From positions 45,600,075 to 45,664,074 of the forward strand of contig NC_089274.1 in assembly GCF_963678975.1 (NCBI RefSeq): a stretch of DNA of 64,000 nucleotides, in the 5' to 3' direction. The translations under genes were made by a program, and so were the position numbers. This document shows, piece after piece, positions 12,101-23,739 of the stretch (the stretch's first letter is position 1; the number at the start of each line of letters is the position of its first letter). Origin of the DNA: Dysidea avara (taxonomy: Eukaryota > Porifera > Demospongiae > Dictyoceratida > Dysideidae). Under the pieces are notes generated by a model. It was not told the DNA's origin. It saw only the letters and a program-made list of their open reading frames with translations, and made no database searches.

Positions 12101-14208
12101 AAGGGGTCTTCCCCACACATCCAATTCTGTGAACTCAGAAGACCATAACTCAGTGTTCAAGAAACATAACATTCTGAAAAATATTCCATCCACTAATCTA
12201 TGTTGGTACTTAGTACTGGTCAAATTTCAAGTCAATAGCCTTTTCCAATCTGAAGTTATGAGATGTCAATGTTGGTAAATTGGATGTGTGTGTAAGACCC
12301 TTTTTTGCAAATCCGGTCACAAATTGTCCTTTATCCATTATGAATCATTATGAATGTAATAATCATTACTGTATACCTGATAATATATTCCAGCACGTGT
12401 GGTCTTCTTGGCTGTAATGACTTTAAGTGGCTGTTCATTTGATGCCCCTGACAATGAAGTATGATCAGCACAGTAGCGGCTTTTGTAAGCTGGTGTATTA
12501 ATACAACCAGTCTTTATCTGACCAGGAAGATTCATAAACTCAATGTGCCCTGAATTCTTTGCAAAGCATATGTCTCTGTGGTTTTTCATATTTCCGTCAA
12601 TCACTAGCACATATCCACAGCCTGGATATAAGCACCTGTGAGCTGCACATGCAAATAAATACATTATACATAAATACTGACTTACAAACCTGAGTATCTT
12701 TGTTTAAAAGCTAAACAGAGCTTTGGGTTAATTTCTTTCAGGGTATAGTGTATGTCTGGTTTGATTGTTGTATCACTAAACACCTCCGGAAAACTTCTCT
12801 GGATACGAAGTACCGCAAACCGCAAATGCGCATTTTCCAGCCTCCTTCTATCAAGTGGTGTTCTGTTGCTACAATAATGGTCAATATAAAATATAAATAA
12901 GAGTTGCTACTAGACAAGCTATATACACCTAAGCAATACCCATTATACACAAGAAACTGCAAATTCTAAGTGGTGATACATGTAAAGGTCACATTTTATA
13001 TGTACCAAATTGAAATAATTATGGTTTGTGTATGTATGCATGCAGGGCTGAAATGTTATTGGGAAAATCAATTTTGTAGTTAAAGTTATCCATAGTAAAT
13101 TTTGTAAAATGACTAAAATGTTTACTCCGGCGTAGAAGCAGTTCATGAACCTGAAATTATTGTTGGACATCTGCTATTTTATTACAAAATCTGGCTAATG
13201 TTTGAACACATTTAGAACAGTACTATTGAGTATGTCCAACCACATAACAGGACTGATTTGTCATCATTTCCAAAACATAATTTCAGACTCTGGAGTAGGA
13301 AATTCTGTGCAAATGAAGTTATACTGATACTTTAAATACATATCTATTAGCAACAGGAGTCAGAATGCTAGTGTAATCATTTTACATAACAAGTGGTATT
13401 ATATCAGACTGTCTAATTAAATTCCTTTAGAAATTATTTGGGATCTGTATTTCATGTGGCATCAGACTAACCTTTTACATGTTTCACTTGTAAGAAGCAC
13501 CTCATCACTTTGAAAAGTTTTACTCTTCTTTTTACTATCTAATTTGGTGTTGCGCTTCTTGAAGCTGTCATAGCATTGGTAATGGTTGTAAATGTCGGCC
13601 TTTTGGTTGTATGATAATTGCCCAATTAAAAGCTCTGAGTCCATCTTCTTCAAAAATTCTGTCTCAAATACCGTCTCTTGTGAGGAAACGAAGTATGGGA
13701 GGTCTGCCCAATTATCATCATACTGTGCACCAGATTTCAGCCCACTAGTTACATAGCCATAGTGTTGTACAACTTTACATTTGGGATTTTTGCACAACTT
13801 ATGGTAGTGCATTCCAACAGTAGTACCCACTGATTCAGAATAAATCGTGACTTGGCTAGGACGATCAGACCTTAGTCTAAGACTGTTGCCACACTGGAAA
13901 CACGAAGATTTATCGGAAATCAAAACCACGCCCAACTCTCCGCTTCCGTCGCGCTTTTGCATGTGCACCAGTTCCTCTGCGAGCTCTCTGTCAGATATAA
14001 ATGCAGCAGGATAAATGGTCCTGAGATTTTGCAAGGCTATTTGTAGCTTCCTTTTAAAACTCTCTTCCAAGACATCTGGGTTGTCACCTGTAGCGAACTT
14101 AACCACCGTCTCCCAATAAAGAGGATACTCCTTTGGTAAAGCAGCAGACACGAAAATTAACCGTCTACGTACAACAGCACTTGGAACTAGTGTACACAGT
14201 ATATCCAT
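6180..14208 (-). CDS. KDZ transposase (CxC5, CxC6, chromo-like, KDZ), 7 exons, C-terminus unresolved
   Basis: Exons on minus, with GT-AG boundaries and matching phases: 14208-13472, 12868-12690, 12642-12377, 9927-9695, 8026-7938, 7529-7395, 6370-6180; together 1830 nt, 610 codons, no internal stop. Residues 103-144 hold a CxxC...C(x4)C cluster like the CxC5 domain tied to KDZ transposases. Residues 309-366 (CLYPGCGYVLVIDGN, then C331, C352 and a final CADH) match CxC6. Residues 398-434 (TWEPESNVTKEMVEDY) resemble a chromodomain end. The KDZ block has a Cys exon ending HRTAG, WPCGII at 508-513, YDDGCH at 551-556 and DKLHMRGHVDKWC at 584-596, the family's conserved acidic and Cys/His positions. 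The first in-frame ATG is at 14208, but the frame stays open upstream to about 14319. A further ~100 residues usual after FEEL were not found. It probably catalyses mobilisation of the surrounding element. Confidence 0.8.
7690..7840 (-). other. Unassigned coding-like stretch in a KDZ-gene intron
   Basis: After an acceptor-like TATAATTAG the minus strand is open for about 50 codons and Cys-rich (KCYRDCACEH) before a stop. Its phase does not fit between exons 8026-7938 and 7529-7395, which join cleanly without it. It could be an alternative terminal exon, a remnant, or chance. Confidence 0.2.
8527..9060 (-). repeat. Dispersed repeat 'R', diverged copy in a KDZ intron
   Basis: Carries the family hallmarks in inverse sense: GTTCAGCCCATTACACAG, GTAAGTCCATGATGCATTC, GTTGTCAAGTTATGCTTG and CTGAAGACACTTTTGGGCTT. 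Related to copies at 18930-19540, 45940-46575, 51395-51967 and 61905-62400. Confidence 0.6.
10270..11495. mobile_element. Probable inserted element with AACTAAAACT-rich subterminal repeats
   Basis: GTGTTGTTTTACTACAACTA near 10275 and the complement of GTGTTGTTTTAGTAAG near 11480 form imperfect inverted ends. Both flanks carry many AACTAAAACTAAAA-type repeats, with more of them in the opposite sense at 11560-11640. It lies in the 2.4-kb intron between KDZ exons 12642-12377 and 9927-9695. Boundaries are approximate. Confidence 0.45.
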
Positions 14209-14476
14209 TGGCGATAGGTTATCAATGGGCCAATTTAACGTCGCGTCGGAATTCCGGCTCCTTATAATTAACTTCCGCAAGAACTTCAGCCATAGGTAAT
14301 TTACGAGTACATTAGTGTTTCACAGTGGATCCTGAGGGTATCCGATCCGGACTTACTTCCCATTATGACGTAAACGTTCACTGTAAATTTCCGCGGGTGC
14401 TTGACTCATTTCTTTGCATCACCAAGTTCTTGCAACCATTTGAGTCTTAGTTTGTTGTAGTTAGCTACAGCGCATA
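14209..14476. promoter_or_regulatory. Shared divergent promoter region with CRE-like and AP-1-like sites
   Basis: Only about 270 bp separates the KDZ ATG (14208, minus) from the DUF3987-like ATG (14477, plus). It contains TGACGTAA (14366-14373), a CRE/ATF-like site, and TGACTCA (14402-14408), an AP-1 consensus, plus several CTTCC cores. One bidirectional promoter could drive both genes; factor use is inferred from motifs alone. Confidence 0.5.
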
Positions 14477-17400
14477 ATGAATAGCACACTGAAGGAATTT
14501 GTGTCTACCAGCCAAGCGAAGGTTAGCGCAGAAGCTGCTGAGACGAGAAGAAGGTTGGAGAGATGCTGGCCTTTTGACGTGAATTGGGATCTTTACCCCA
14601 AAAAGCTTTCTCTTGTAAGTTAACAATACATGAATAGCGAAAATAGACTTGTGCATAAACTAGCTACGTTGGATACTATAGATAGCAGAATGTAGCTACC
14701 TACTGATTAGCTACCTATATTCTACCCTGAGTAGCTTTTGTGTATCACAGCCGGCAGTGACCAACACCGAAGGTCTAACTGCAACTTGTGCTGCAGCGGT
14801 CTTAGGATTACATGCATGTAGCTACTTTCATTTAATTTTTGTATCTGTAAGTGTTTAGTGCTGTATATGGAAGAATGTTCCAAGAGAATAAATAGATTTT
14901 CTTCATAGGGTTGTAAGCAGTTTGGAAAGTCTCTTGGAGTTCCATCAAGTTGTATATTGGCCGGGCTTGTAATCCTATGCAGTTTTATGTTGTCTCCAGC
15001 CCAAGTCGCTGTCCCAGGAACAAGCTGGACAGAACCAGTTCTTGTATGGATCACAATGTCGATGTCGACAGGTTCTAGGAAATCAACTATATATAGTCTG
15101 CTATCCAGGATTGTCAAGGATGTGAAAGAGAAAGTTGGGATTAAAGGTGAGGTTTTGTTTACCAGAATGTTCTTTATATAAAAAAATTATCATGGTGTAT
15201 CTAGGCACACAAAACATTATTAAAACTGTGTATTGTTTCTGCAATCAACACTAGTGTAAGATTTTACTGATCCAGTAGCTACATGGCTTCATAATTACTT
15301 ACTCCATTTTACACCACTTTAAAAATCACTTACTATTTACAATTTAAAATGTCACAAGTCTACTCCTTAGAAAAGTTTCTAAGTGCATACAGCCCATTAC
15401 AATTATGTCACAGTAGAGAGTCCAAGCAATTCATTAGACTGAACTTCTTGTAGCTACAGTAGCTACCACCAGGTGAATGCATAACATTGATAGGAAGAAG
15501 CAATTATTGTTTGCATTTCTACTGCTGTGAAAGGATAGCAAGACATCCTGTATATAATTAACACTATAATAATCCCTGTGTCCATGGTTACAACCAGGTG
15601 GATGGTCTTAGTGTTACAAAAGTGCTACACAGTGAATGTCACTGAAGCAGCTGGTTACAATGTTGTGCAGATATATTCTCACCTGTATGGCTAACTATCA
15701 ATGTGTGAGCTGAAATCGTTAATGTTCTTCATGTACAGTAGATATAATGACATGAAATGGCTACTGTTTGATATGAAATAGCTACAATTTGAGCCTTAAA
15801 AACCACACTCATGGGGAGTTTGGAGAATGTGAGCTATAGCTATATGCTAGCTATAGCTATATGCTAGCTATAGCTACATGCTAGTTCAAAGGGTTACATT
15901 GTATGCCTGCATTTTGTTTAGAAACAAGATCATGGGAAATGAAGGACACAAGTTTTCAGAAGATGGGAGAACTAATGGCAGATAACGATGGAAGACTTTT
16001 GGGAATTTTTGATGAACTCTCCTCATTTTTGGCCAAAATAAATATTTATAATGGCAAAAGTATATGTGACTCCAACGAACTATCAATGCTATTAGAGCTA
16101 TATAATGGCAATGGTTGGTCAAGGAACACTGGTAAGTTATTTTTTGTTATTGCATGAATAATCCTGTTAATACAATAGCCAGAACGTAGTGTCACAGTCC
16201 CAAAATAACAGTTCACATATATTTTATATATACATGCACACATCATGATTAGTATTATCATGATAACATGTCATGCAGCTATGAACAAATGGATAGTCAT
16301 CACTATACACAGAATCCAAGAAAACTTTATTTTCAACAGTATGGATATGTAGTACTATCATACACTACAGTAGTACTGCATATCTGGGGATGATTAGAGT
16401 CTCAGAGTAGCCAAAAATGTTGCTAGCCAAGTAGCTATGAAATTTAATTCAGTGGAATTTGTGCTGACTGACCGGTTTAATTTAGTGGAATTTTCTGCTG
16501 ACTGACCGATGCCTGCCTTCATACAGGTGTAACTCCATAACAGCTAAGGTTACAGGCTTGATTTATTCACTGTTAGACATTATATACTTCAGCCCAATTG
16601 GTATATTGCAGCATAATTATATTAATTTCATTAAATTTTAATTATGAGGCAAGCTATGTAAAGAAAGCCAAGCTATTTTGCATTAAACTAGTTGTCTTAC
16701 TTGCTAGTTTTTCTACATGCCTTACTTTGTAAAATGTGAATTCTACCTTGAATCTATATCTATATATATCCAATGTAAAGGTTTGCAACTGCACCAAGGG
16801 GGTTAGAATTTTTAGAACAGTTTAGTTACTATTAAAAGTGTGTGGGTGCCAAACTTTGGACAGTTTTTGTTTTCAATGTTCTATCTTCACCATGCAAGCA
16901 AATCATTTCATACGGTGATAAAACCTATTCTATGGTGCATCCGTCCTGCAAGTTTCATTATAATATCTCCATCAGTTCAGGAGCTATGCTCCAAAATTCA
17001 ATTGTGTGTAATTTTCGTGAATGTTTGTAACTGCGGACACTTGTTATTACGCCTGAAACAATGTTTCAGAAGATGATTTCAAATTTTAAACACTGCCACA
17101 TTTAACTTAATAGCATCTATTTCCCACTTCGTACTCAAATTTGAAAGTAATAATTCTTGCATTGTCAAGTTTTGGAAATTTCAATCAAAGTGTATTTCGG
17201 CAAGTTTAAGTGCAGTTTGAATGAGACTGGCTCATACAAAATCATCCATAATGAGTATTTGGCTGATTGAGTGACTGTAAACGAATGGAACTTGGTACAG
17301 TGGTAATTCATAGTAGGCATTTCTGCCCTTTTTAGAAAATGGACATTTTATATGCTCATTGTATAGATAGAGTATTGATCGCTGATCTCAGAAATATATT

Positions 17401-20400
17401 ATTTTGTTGGGTTGGAATTGGCTACTTTGGCATGCACAGTTCTTTTACAAGGCTCCAGAGCTCCACATACATTTTAAAAGAAAATATGGCACAATTGAAA
17501 TAGGAAGCCATCTAGTAACATGGACTGTCTAGAAATTTCTATAGTTATGCAGTAGTTGCAAGTTTGTACATGTAATGAGAGTAACTTTAGGTTTTGTTGA
17601 TACCCAGTGACCTTAGTATATACGCCTTGTGGTGAACAAATACTGATGTTTCACCAAATGGGCACTTGTCAATACAATGCTGTATAGTTACCCAATGCAA
17701 GGCAAGTGGCTATCTCAAGTAAGTGAAAAATATTAAAAGTTAACAAGTTATAAAGGTAACAACTGAAGTGGAGGTGTGTCACAATGATGCAACAGTATTC
17801 CTGCCTTGCCAGTGGGAATTCATAGAGAATCTTTTATTTTAAAAATCTTGGATACTGAAATGCCTATTCGTAGTTGTATTCTGTGCTGTACTAAAATCAG
17901 CTAGATAGCACTATTTGCTTCAAATATTGAACATCATATCTCAAAAAGTAGCTGCTGTATTTATTTGAGATGAATGCTTCATTTATGATGATACTATGAT
18001 TCCAAAATGTACTGCTAGTTAAGGTGACTGACTGATGCATTCAGACAAGCGTAACTCGATAACGGCTGGCTTGATTTTTTCACTATTTGGTGTCACTTTG
18101 GTCCGAGAGGTGCCTTTTGGCATACTACAGTGCGTACAATACTATGCATGACAAAATTATCAAAAATTCATCGCACTTGGTGTGCAACATAATGCTATGT
18201 CTTAACACATTAGTTCAAATCTATTGTTTTACTGTAGTGTCAGGTGAAGCCAACTTTCAAATGCCAAGTACAAGCTTGACAGTTGGGGGATTTAATCAGC
18301 CACCAATAGCACGAAGCCTGATTGAAATACAGCGAAACGCTGAGAAAGGACTGTCACAACGATTTATGTGGTTTTTCCCCAAGCCAATTTGTGGAAAACT
18401 TCGTGATCTGCAGCCACTGGATAAAATCTTTTATGATCAGCTTGGTATGAAATAAACATGTAAATACATGCAAGTATCTCTTTGTTTGTATAATTTAAGT
18501 CAATTTTGTTGTTTATGTGTTTGTCAGTTTCACAGGGTAGTCAGGCATGAATGCAGTTTCATTGTAAACATACCTGAGTGTTAAACTATGGTGTACAGTG
18601 TCCCACCTACTTCAAAAATCACCTAGCACAGAACAGTGTTATTATTTCAACCAGAGTAATTATCAGTGAAAAGTGAGAATCACAACATTCAGTAAACATT
18701 TTCTGACCTGGCAAAATATTGGGAAATGGATGGCAATCTTGCTAATTGGTCGGCAAATGGCTGATGGCCAACTGTTACTGTCATCCTAAGCACATTCTTT
18801 CCTGAGTATATATTTTACATAGCTGTTCTCAAGTAGATATTGTTTTAGGGTGTACATTATGTCTAATATGCAACAGATGGCTCCTTTATCAATGTAACCA
18901 TACGGCACAGTATCACAGGGAGTCATAATCATGCAGTACGATATACTGTATAGTAGAGTCCACAAAGATGCGGGTGTGGCCCATAAAAACAACATTTAAA
19001 ATCCTGCATCATTTCCCCTAACAATGATGAAGCAGTATTGGTTAGATAAAACTAAGCCCACAAGCCTTCAGATTGACCCAAAATGCTTTCAACAAGTTGC
19101 TAAGGGATTTTAAAAATATATGTTTAACAGAATTTCTACTAACTGACTGACTGACTGATGCATTCAGACAAGCGTAACTCGATTACGGCTGGCTTGGTTT
19201 TTTCACTATTTGGTGTCACTTCGGTCCGAGAGGTGCCTTTTGGCATACCACAGTGCATATAATGCATTCTTCATGGACTTACCAGTGGCCTCCTTTATGT
19301 CCAATTCATCTTTGCTGATAGCAAAAATCAAAGTGTCGATTTTGGCAGTAGCACGTGATGGCTTTCCTTAGGCTACTTTGATTGCAGAGGTGCTTTTTGA
19401 ACAGCTCTTGATTTTTAATGCTGTGTAATGGGTAGAACATAGCTGATACACTTTTAAGATGATAACTGATAGCTGGGGTACACGGTATCATTTCTTTCTT
19501 TTGATGCGGTATGCATAGGTTCACCAGTCATAGTAATTTTGTTTTACAAACAAAGTTAACAAACAAGTACACAAAAGAGTTTGGAATTTTCGACAGAGTA
19601 GGGACCATTACTTGAGCACAGTAGGGATATACACTTCTTATGGCTTTACTGTGATTATATTTTAATACTGTGCACTACTTCAGCTTGTTTCAGAGCTTTT
19701 ATCAATGTGTTATGGTTCCTACTCTAGTTGAAATTCCAAACTATTTTGTGTACTTGTTAAGGAAAACAATGTCCCTGAAGCTACTACAGACTTTTAAGAG
19801 TCTGTGTTGCCAATGATGCTATGTTATGTAGCAGTGAATGTCCACAACATATTTATGCTCCAAATGGGAAGCACAATGACTATATACACGGGCTGAAACT
19901 AAATGGATATAATACATTCATGCAAAACTACCACAAATTTATTGGAGACAGCAATATAAGATGTCAATGTAACTATTGATATTTGTCTATTCTGTGTTAC
20001 AAGTCACCCCTGAACTATGAATACAACATACCAAATAGTTGGTAACACATACATTGATTTGGATATCTGATTTATAAACACAATACTTGGAGCTGCATTT
20101 ATAAAACAAAACAACTATTGCCACATTTCCTTGAGCATTATATTTACAAATCAGATATGGGTAAGTATATATTAACTGTTACTTAAATATAATATTTTAG
20201 TTGACTTGTTTTTTGAAACCTGGCAACGTGGAAATGATGACTCAGATGACTGCCTGACAACTCGTGAATTTATATTTTTAAATGAGCACTTTGCTACTAA
20301 ATATGATGAAATTCAAGAGGCAGTAAGCAAGTTGGCAGGTTTAGATGATTTGCTTGCTGGTGAGATATGCATAAGTTTATGCGTATATGCATGTAGCAAG

Positions 20401-23278
20401 CCTAGTCAAGATACACTAATATACAATATAATAATATTATCATGTAATAACACATGTGTATGAAGAAACAGTGACTTTGTAAATGTTAGTGAGTACACAA
20501 CAAATCATAATGGGTAATGATGTGGATAGCATAACCCTGTATCATGCAGATACTATTATTATGTGCCTTCCACACACATGTCCATTTTATTAACTTTGGT
20601 AATTCATGACGTCACACTGGTAAAAATATTAATGTAAAATTTGGTCAGTATTGAGCACTAACATAGCTTAGCAGATGTTTTTAGTCTAAAAAACATTTAG
20701 GTATGTCTATAAAAACAATCCAGTGGTAGCACTCGTGTTGGCTGGGGTGGTTGACCACTCAGCATGGTGAGAGATATCAGCCTTCACCGGCTTGGGTGAT
20801 TAGTTGTACTGGCATGAGCGCTGTGGGCTATTAGCCTGCACTAGAGCAAACTGTTCTTTATTGCCCACAAAGAATGCTTTATTGCACGACAAAGAATGCT
20901 TTATTGTACTATTGAAGTACTCTTTGTGGGCAATAAAGCACTGTTTGCCGTCATAAAGTGTACTTTATGAAATTTAAAATACACTTTTCCTTTGATCTTG
21001 CCCATGCAAAGCTCTATAATTATATTATAATGTGTAAACCAGAGAAACAATGAAAGTACTATACACGGATGATAATTACAGCTCAAATATTTCATAATCT
21101 TATACTGTGTTCACTCACATCCTGGCTGAAATTTGGAAAGAATGATCTGACTAGCTAGACTTAGAAATGCACTAAGATTAAGCATCATTTCAACAGATTT
21201 GTGACAACAGAGTCACTGTGTGTACTTTACTGATAAAATGCAGCTAGTCGTGGCAAACTTAATATTATTTTTAAATTGTAGAGATAGTGCACACAACCAG
21301 TATATGGAACCGTTTCCAAACATAATGCAATGTAGTCAAATTTTATGTACTCCTCGCATCAGGGACTGTGACCAAACTGTTGGAAATCAGCATGTAGTAC
21401 CAACAATCGTATTGTAATGCTTAATGTTACTACTTTTACTTTATTAGGCATGCTCAGCAAATCAACTGGTCAAATACTAAGAGTGGCAGCATGCTTCAAT
21501 GTGTTGTTCAGGATCCGTGATTCAACTGAGCCATGGCCAGAAAACAATCCAGAAGACAAGATTATTCATGATGCTATAAAAGCCGGGTGTGATTTTGTGG
21601 ACATATGCTGTATTCACACAGCATTCATGGCTGGGAGGTCAACCTCATTATCAAAAACGCAGGAACTTAAAACAAGCGATGAGAATTTTTTCCTTGTATT
21701 TCCTGGCGGTGTATTAATTTTAAGTGATATCATAAATGCAAGAAGGTTTAAGAGTAGGGGGAAAAAGGATGAGGCTGTAACTGCTTTAACAGCACTGCAA
21801 AATGATGGCTTGGGAACACTGAGTGACTTACCATCATCCAAGCATTCTGCACACACTGTGAGTGTCATGTGTAGTAGTATTATTGTGTTGATACAAAAAT
21901 CACTTATTGCACTACAACAGAATAGTGTATGAATAATGATGTAGGAGCTCTCCTATTATTAACTATGATGAGAAATTGACCATTAAATTCATGTCCTAGT
22001 TATTGTATGATATATAAGTTTGATTTGCACACTTATAGTGGTCTAACTCACAGAATGCGTGAATAGCAATCTCAGCAAAATTGCAACATCTTGAGAATTT
22101 AGGACCCGTGCATTATAGACTCGCGTAGCCAGACTGCTTTTTTCTTTTGTGTGGGCATCGGGGAAAATCCCTGACACCCACATAAGTAAAAAGCTGTCTG
22201 GCTACATGAGACTATGCATTATATAGCTCCAGAAACATTAAATATATACAGCAGTGCATGGAGTTAATAGATGTTTATGTAAAAGTGTACTTTAGGTCAT
22301 GTACACTTTCTCGTCCTTTCCTGGGTCTGACTACATCAAAAAAATTTTGGTACTGCTCATGGTTGATTGCAGATAGAACTGTATACGTAAGTTGGTTACT
22401 TGCTAGAAAAGTCTAAAAATTTACATTTCATATCATAATTATGAACTTTCTAATTTCTATCGATGTAGCTAAACGCACCTTCTCACATTGTAATCAAGTT
22501 TATGTTGCATAAATTCAAATTTGCTCTCATTTTAATTGTTTATTATTATAGGATGTACAAATAACGCAGTATGCTTAACTACATATACTACTATATAATG
22601 TAAATCATACATGTACAAATTATCTGATAGGCATATCAATTCACTAAGGCTAAGGTGCCAGATTCACCAGAAGGTAAAGAAAAGTTTGCTGCTGCCTTGA
22701 TGAAGCACGGGGTTTCACTGGAGGAATATGTAGAGGCATTTCAAAAGCCAAACTTCGTACATGCACCGTAAGCAATTTATTATATAGATGATTTGTGTTC
22801 CAAGTTGACAATACTACAAACAATACTTACCAATGATATTGTTATAATCGTGAAGTGTTCTCGATCAATGTTCTACCCATACTTGCCAAAGTAGTTATCC
22901 AATTGTTAGCAGCAAACACACCTTAGTTTACAGCATACAACACTAAAACTTAAACTGAGATTTCTGCTTATTGCCCAATAAACACCTTAGTATCTAATTA
23001 CAGTTAAAAAGCTACATCATTGTCCTACTATCACTCTATCAATCATACGTATAGTATTACAAGTAAAACTACAGATGCTAAGCATTTATCCAGTCATATA
23101 ATTTGTATACAGTAGACAATTTTACTGTCAATCATAATTGTAAAAATAAAGATTTATAATTTATTACTTTGATACATATGTTTTCAGGCCATCAAAGAAG
23201 AAGAGGGCAATTATAGAGCCTGGTGAACAGAGCAAAACCAAAAAGTCCAAGGAGGTTGCAGAGTCAGATGAGGACTGA
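14477..23278 (+). CDS. DUF3987-like P-loop protein, 9 exons, complete (561 aa)
   Basis: Exons: 14477-14614, 14751-14846, 14909-15146, 15922-16131, 18238-18444, 20201-20359, 21448-21857, 22631-22767, 23188-23278. All introns are GT-AG, all phases agree, and the sum is 1686 nt ending in TGA. Residues 129-138 (SMSTGSRKST) are a Walker A-like loop with Arg where Gly is usual. Residues 181-190 (GRLLGIFDEL) are Walker B-like. QRFMWFFPKP near 268-277 resembles the block that follows in DUF3987 proteins (PF13148), which in bacteria and phages often accompany primase or replication functions. The C-terminus has a basic PSKKKR signal (533-538) and an acidic end. Pairing with a KDZ transposase inside one set of TIRs suggests an accessory ATPase in transposition or element replication; that role is inference. 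The DUF3987 assignment was made by eye. Confidence 0.78.
18020..18160 (+). repeat. Dispersed repeat 'R', fragment
   Basis: Contains CATTCAGACAAGCGTAACTC and GGTCCGAGAGGTGCCTTTTG, near-identical to the middle of the copy at 18930-19540. It lies just upstream of exon 18238-18444 of the DUF3987-like gene, so the intron tolerated the insertion. A weaker match lies at 16480-16560. Confidence 0.65.
18930..19540 (+). repeat. Dispersed repeat 'R', full-length copy
   Basis: About 600 bp, starting near CTGTATAGTAGAGTCCACAA, through GCAGTATTGGTTAGATAAAA and a short ACTGACTG run, to GATGCGGTATGCATAGGTTC. Short frames within it are not conserved between copies. It is immediately followed by the palindromic element at 19561-19757, an arrangement partly repeated near 58560-58920. 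Confidence 0.7.
19561..19757. mobile_element. Palindromic foldback MITE (family V)
   Basis: The arms begin CAAACAAGTACACAAAAGAG and end with the near-complement CTATTTTGTGTACTTG. Internal blocks GAGTAGGGACC and GGTTCCTACTC pair, giving a hairpin of about 200 bp with a loop near 19640. Related palindromes lie at 29785-29962, 33776-34068 and 58613-58921. Confidence 0.7.
20690..20960. repeat. Dispersed repeat with terminal hairpin (second copy at 43020-43220)
   Basis: Shares CAATCCAGTGGTAG, GCCTTCACCGGCTTGGGTGA and CTATTAGCCTGCACTAGAG with 43040-43175. The end folds on itself: TTTATTGCCCACAAAG (20857-20872) pairs with CTTTGTGGGCAATAAA (about 20922-20937). Confidence 0.7.
22115..22212. mobile_element. 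Short foldback element
   Basis: CTCGCGTAGCCAGAC and GTCTGGCTACATGAG form imperfect inverted ends about 95 bp apart, with TGTGGGCATC pairing the later CACCCACAT inside. It lies in the intron between exons 21448-21857 and 22631-22767. Confidence 0.55.
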
Positions 23279-23739
23279 ATGAGTACAAGCATGCACTAAC
23301 ACTGCCGTATATCGCACTACCATAATAATAATGGATAAGTAACAGTAATGCATGCAGCACTAGCAAACTTGATCACTTTTTGTCACTATTTGCACTGTAT
23401 TACAATATTTAATTGTCACATACAAATAAGTCTTAATTTTCCTTAATGGCTTAAACGCATAGTTGCTTTCACAAAAACTATAAACAAGTCAGTTAGACAT
23501 CTTCTTTATGGTGTAAGTCACGTTATCATTTCATCACCTCATTGAGTACACTTCTTGCATCTATCTTCAATCAACCTGCACGCGTAATAAACATTAATGA
23601 CGTGCAATTTTATAACAAATAGAAAAGTAAACATACTATGTATCACACACAAATAGTATACTAGTCAATACAAATACACTCATAATACAGTAATATTGTA
23701 TATTAGGAATCATGGAGGTTTGCATTTTCTTACAAAAAA

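Noticed and set aside
13126-13150. A 25-bp micro-exon between KDZ exons 1 and 2
   Set aside because: It has splice-like borders but breaks the reading phase; exon 13472 joins exon 12868 directly in phase.
14722-15117. 131-codon minus ORF
   Set aside because: Antisense to exons 2 and 3 of the DUF3987-like gene, which are supported by phase-consistent splicing.
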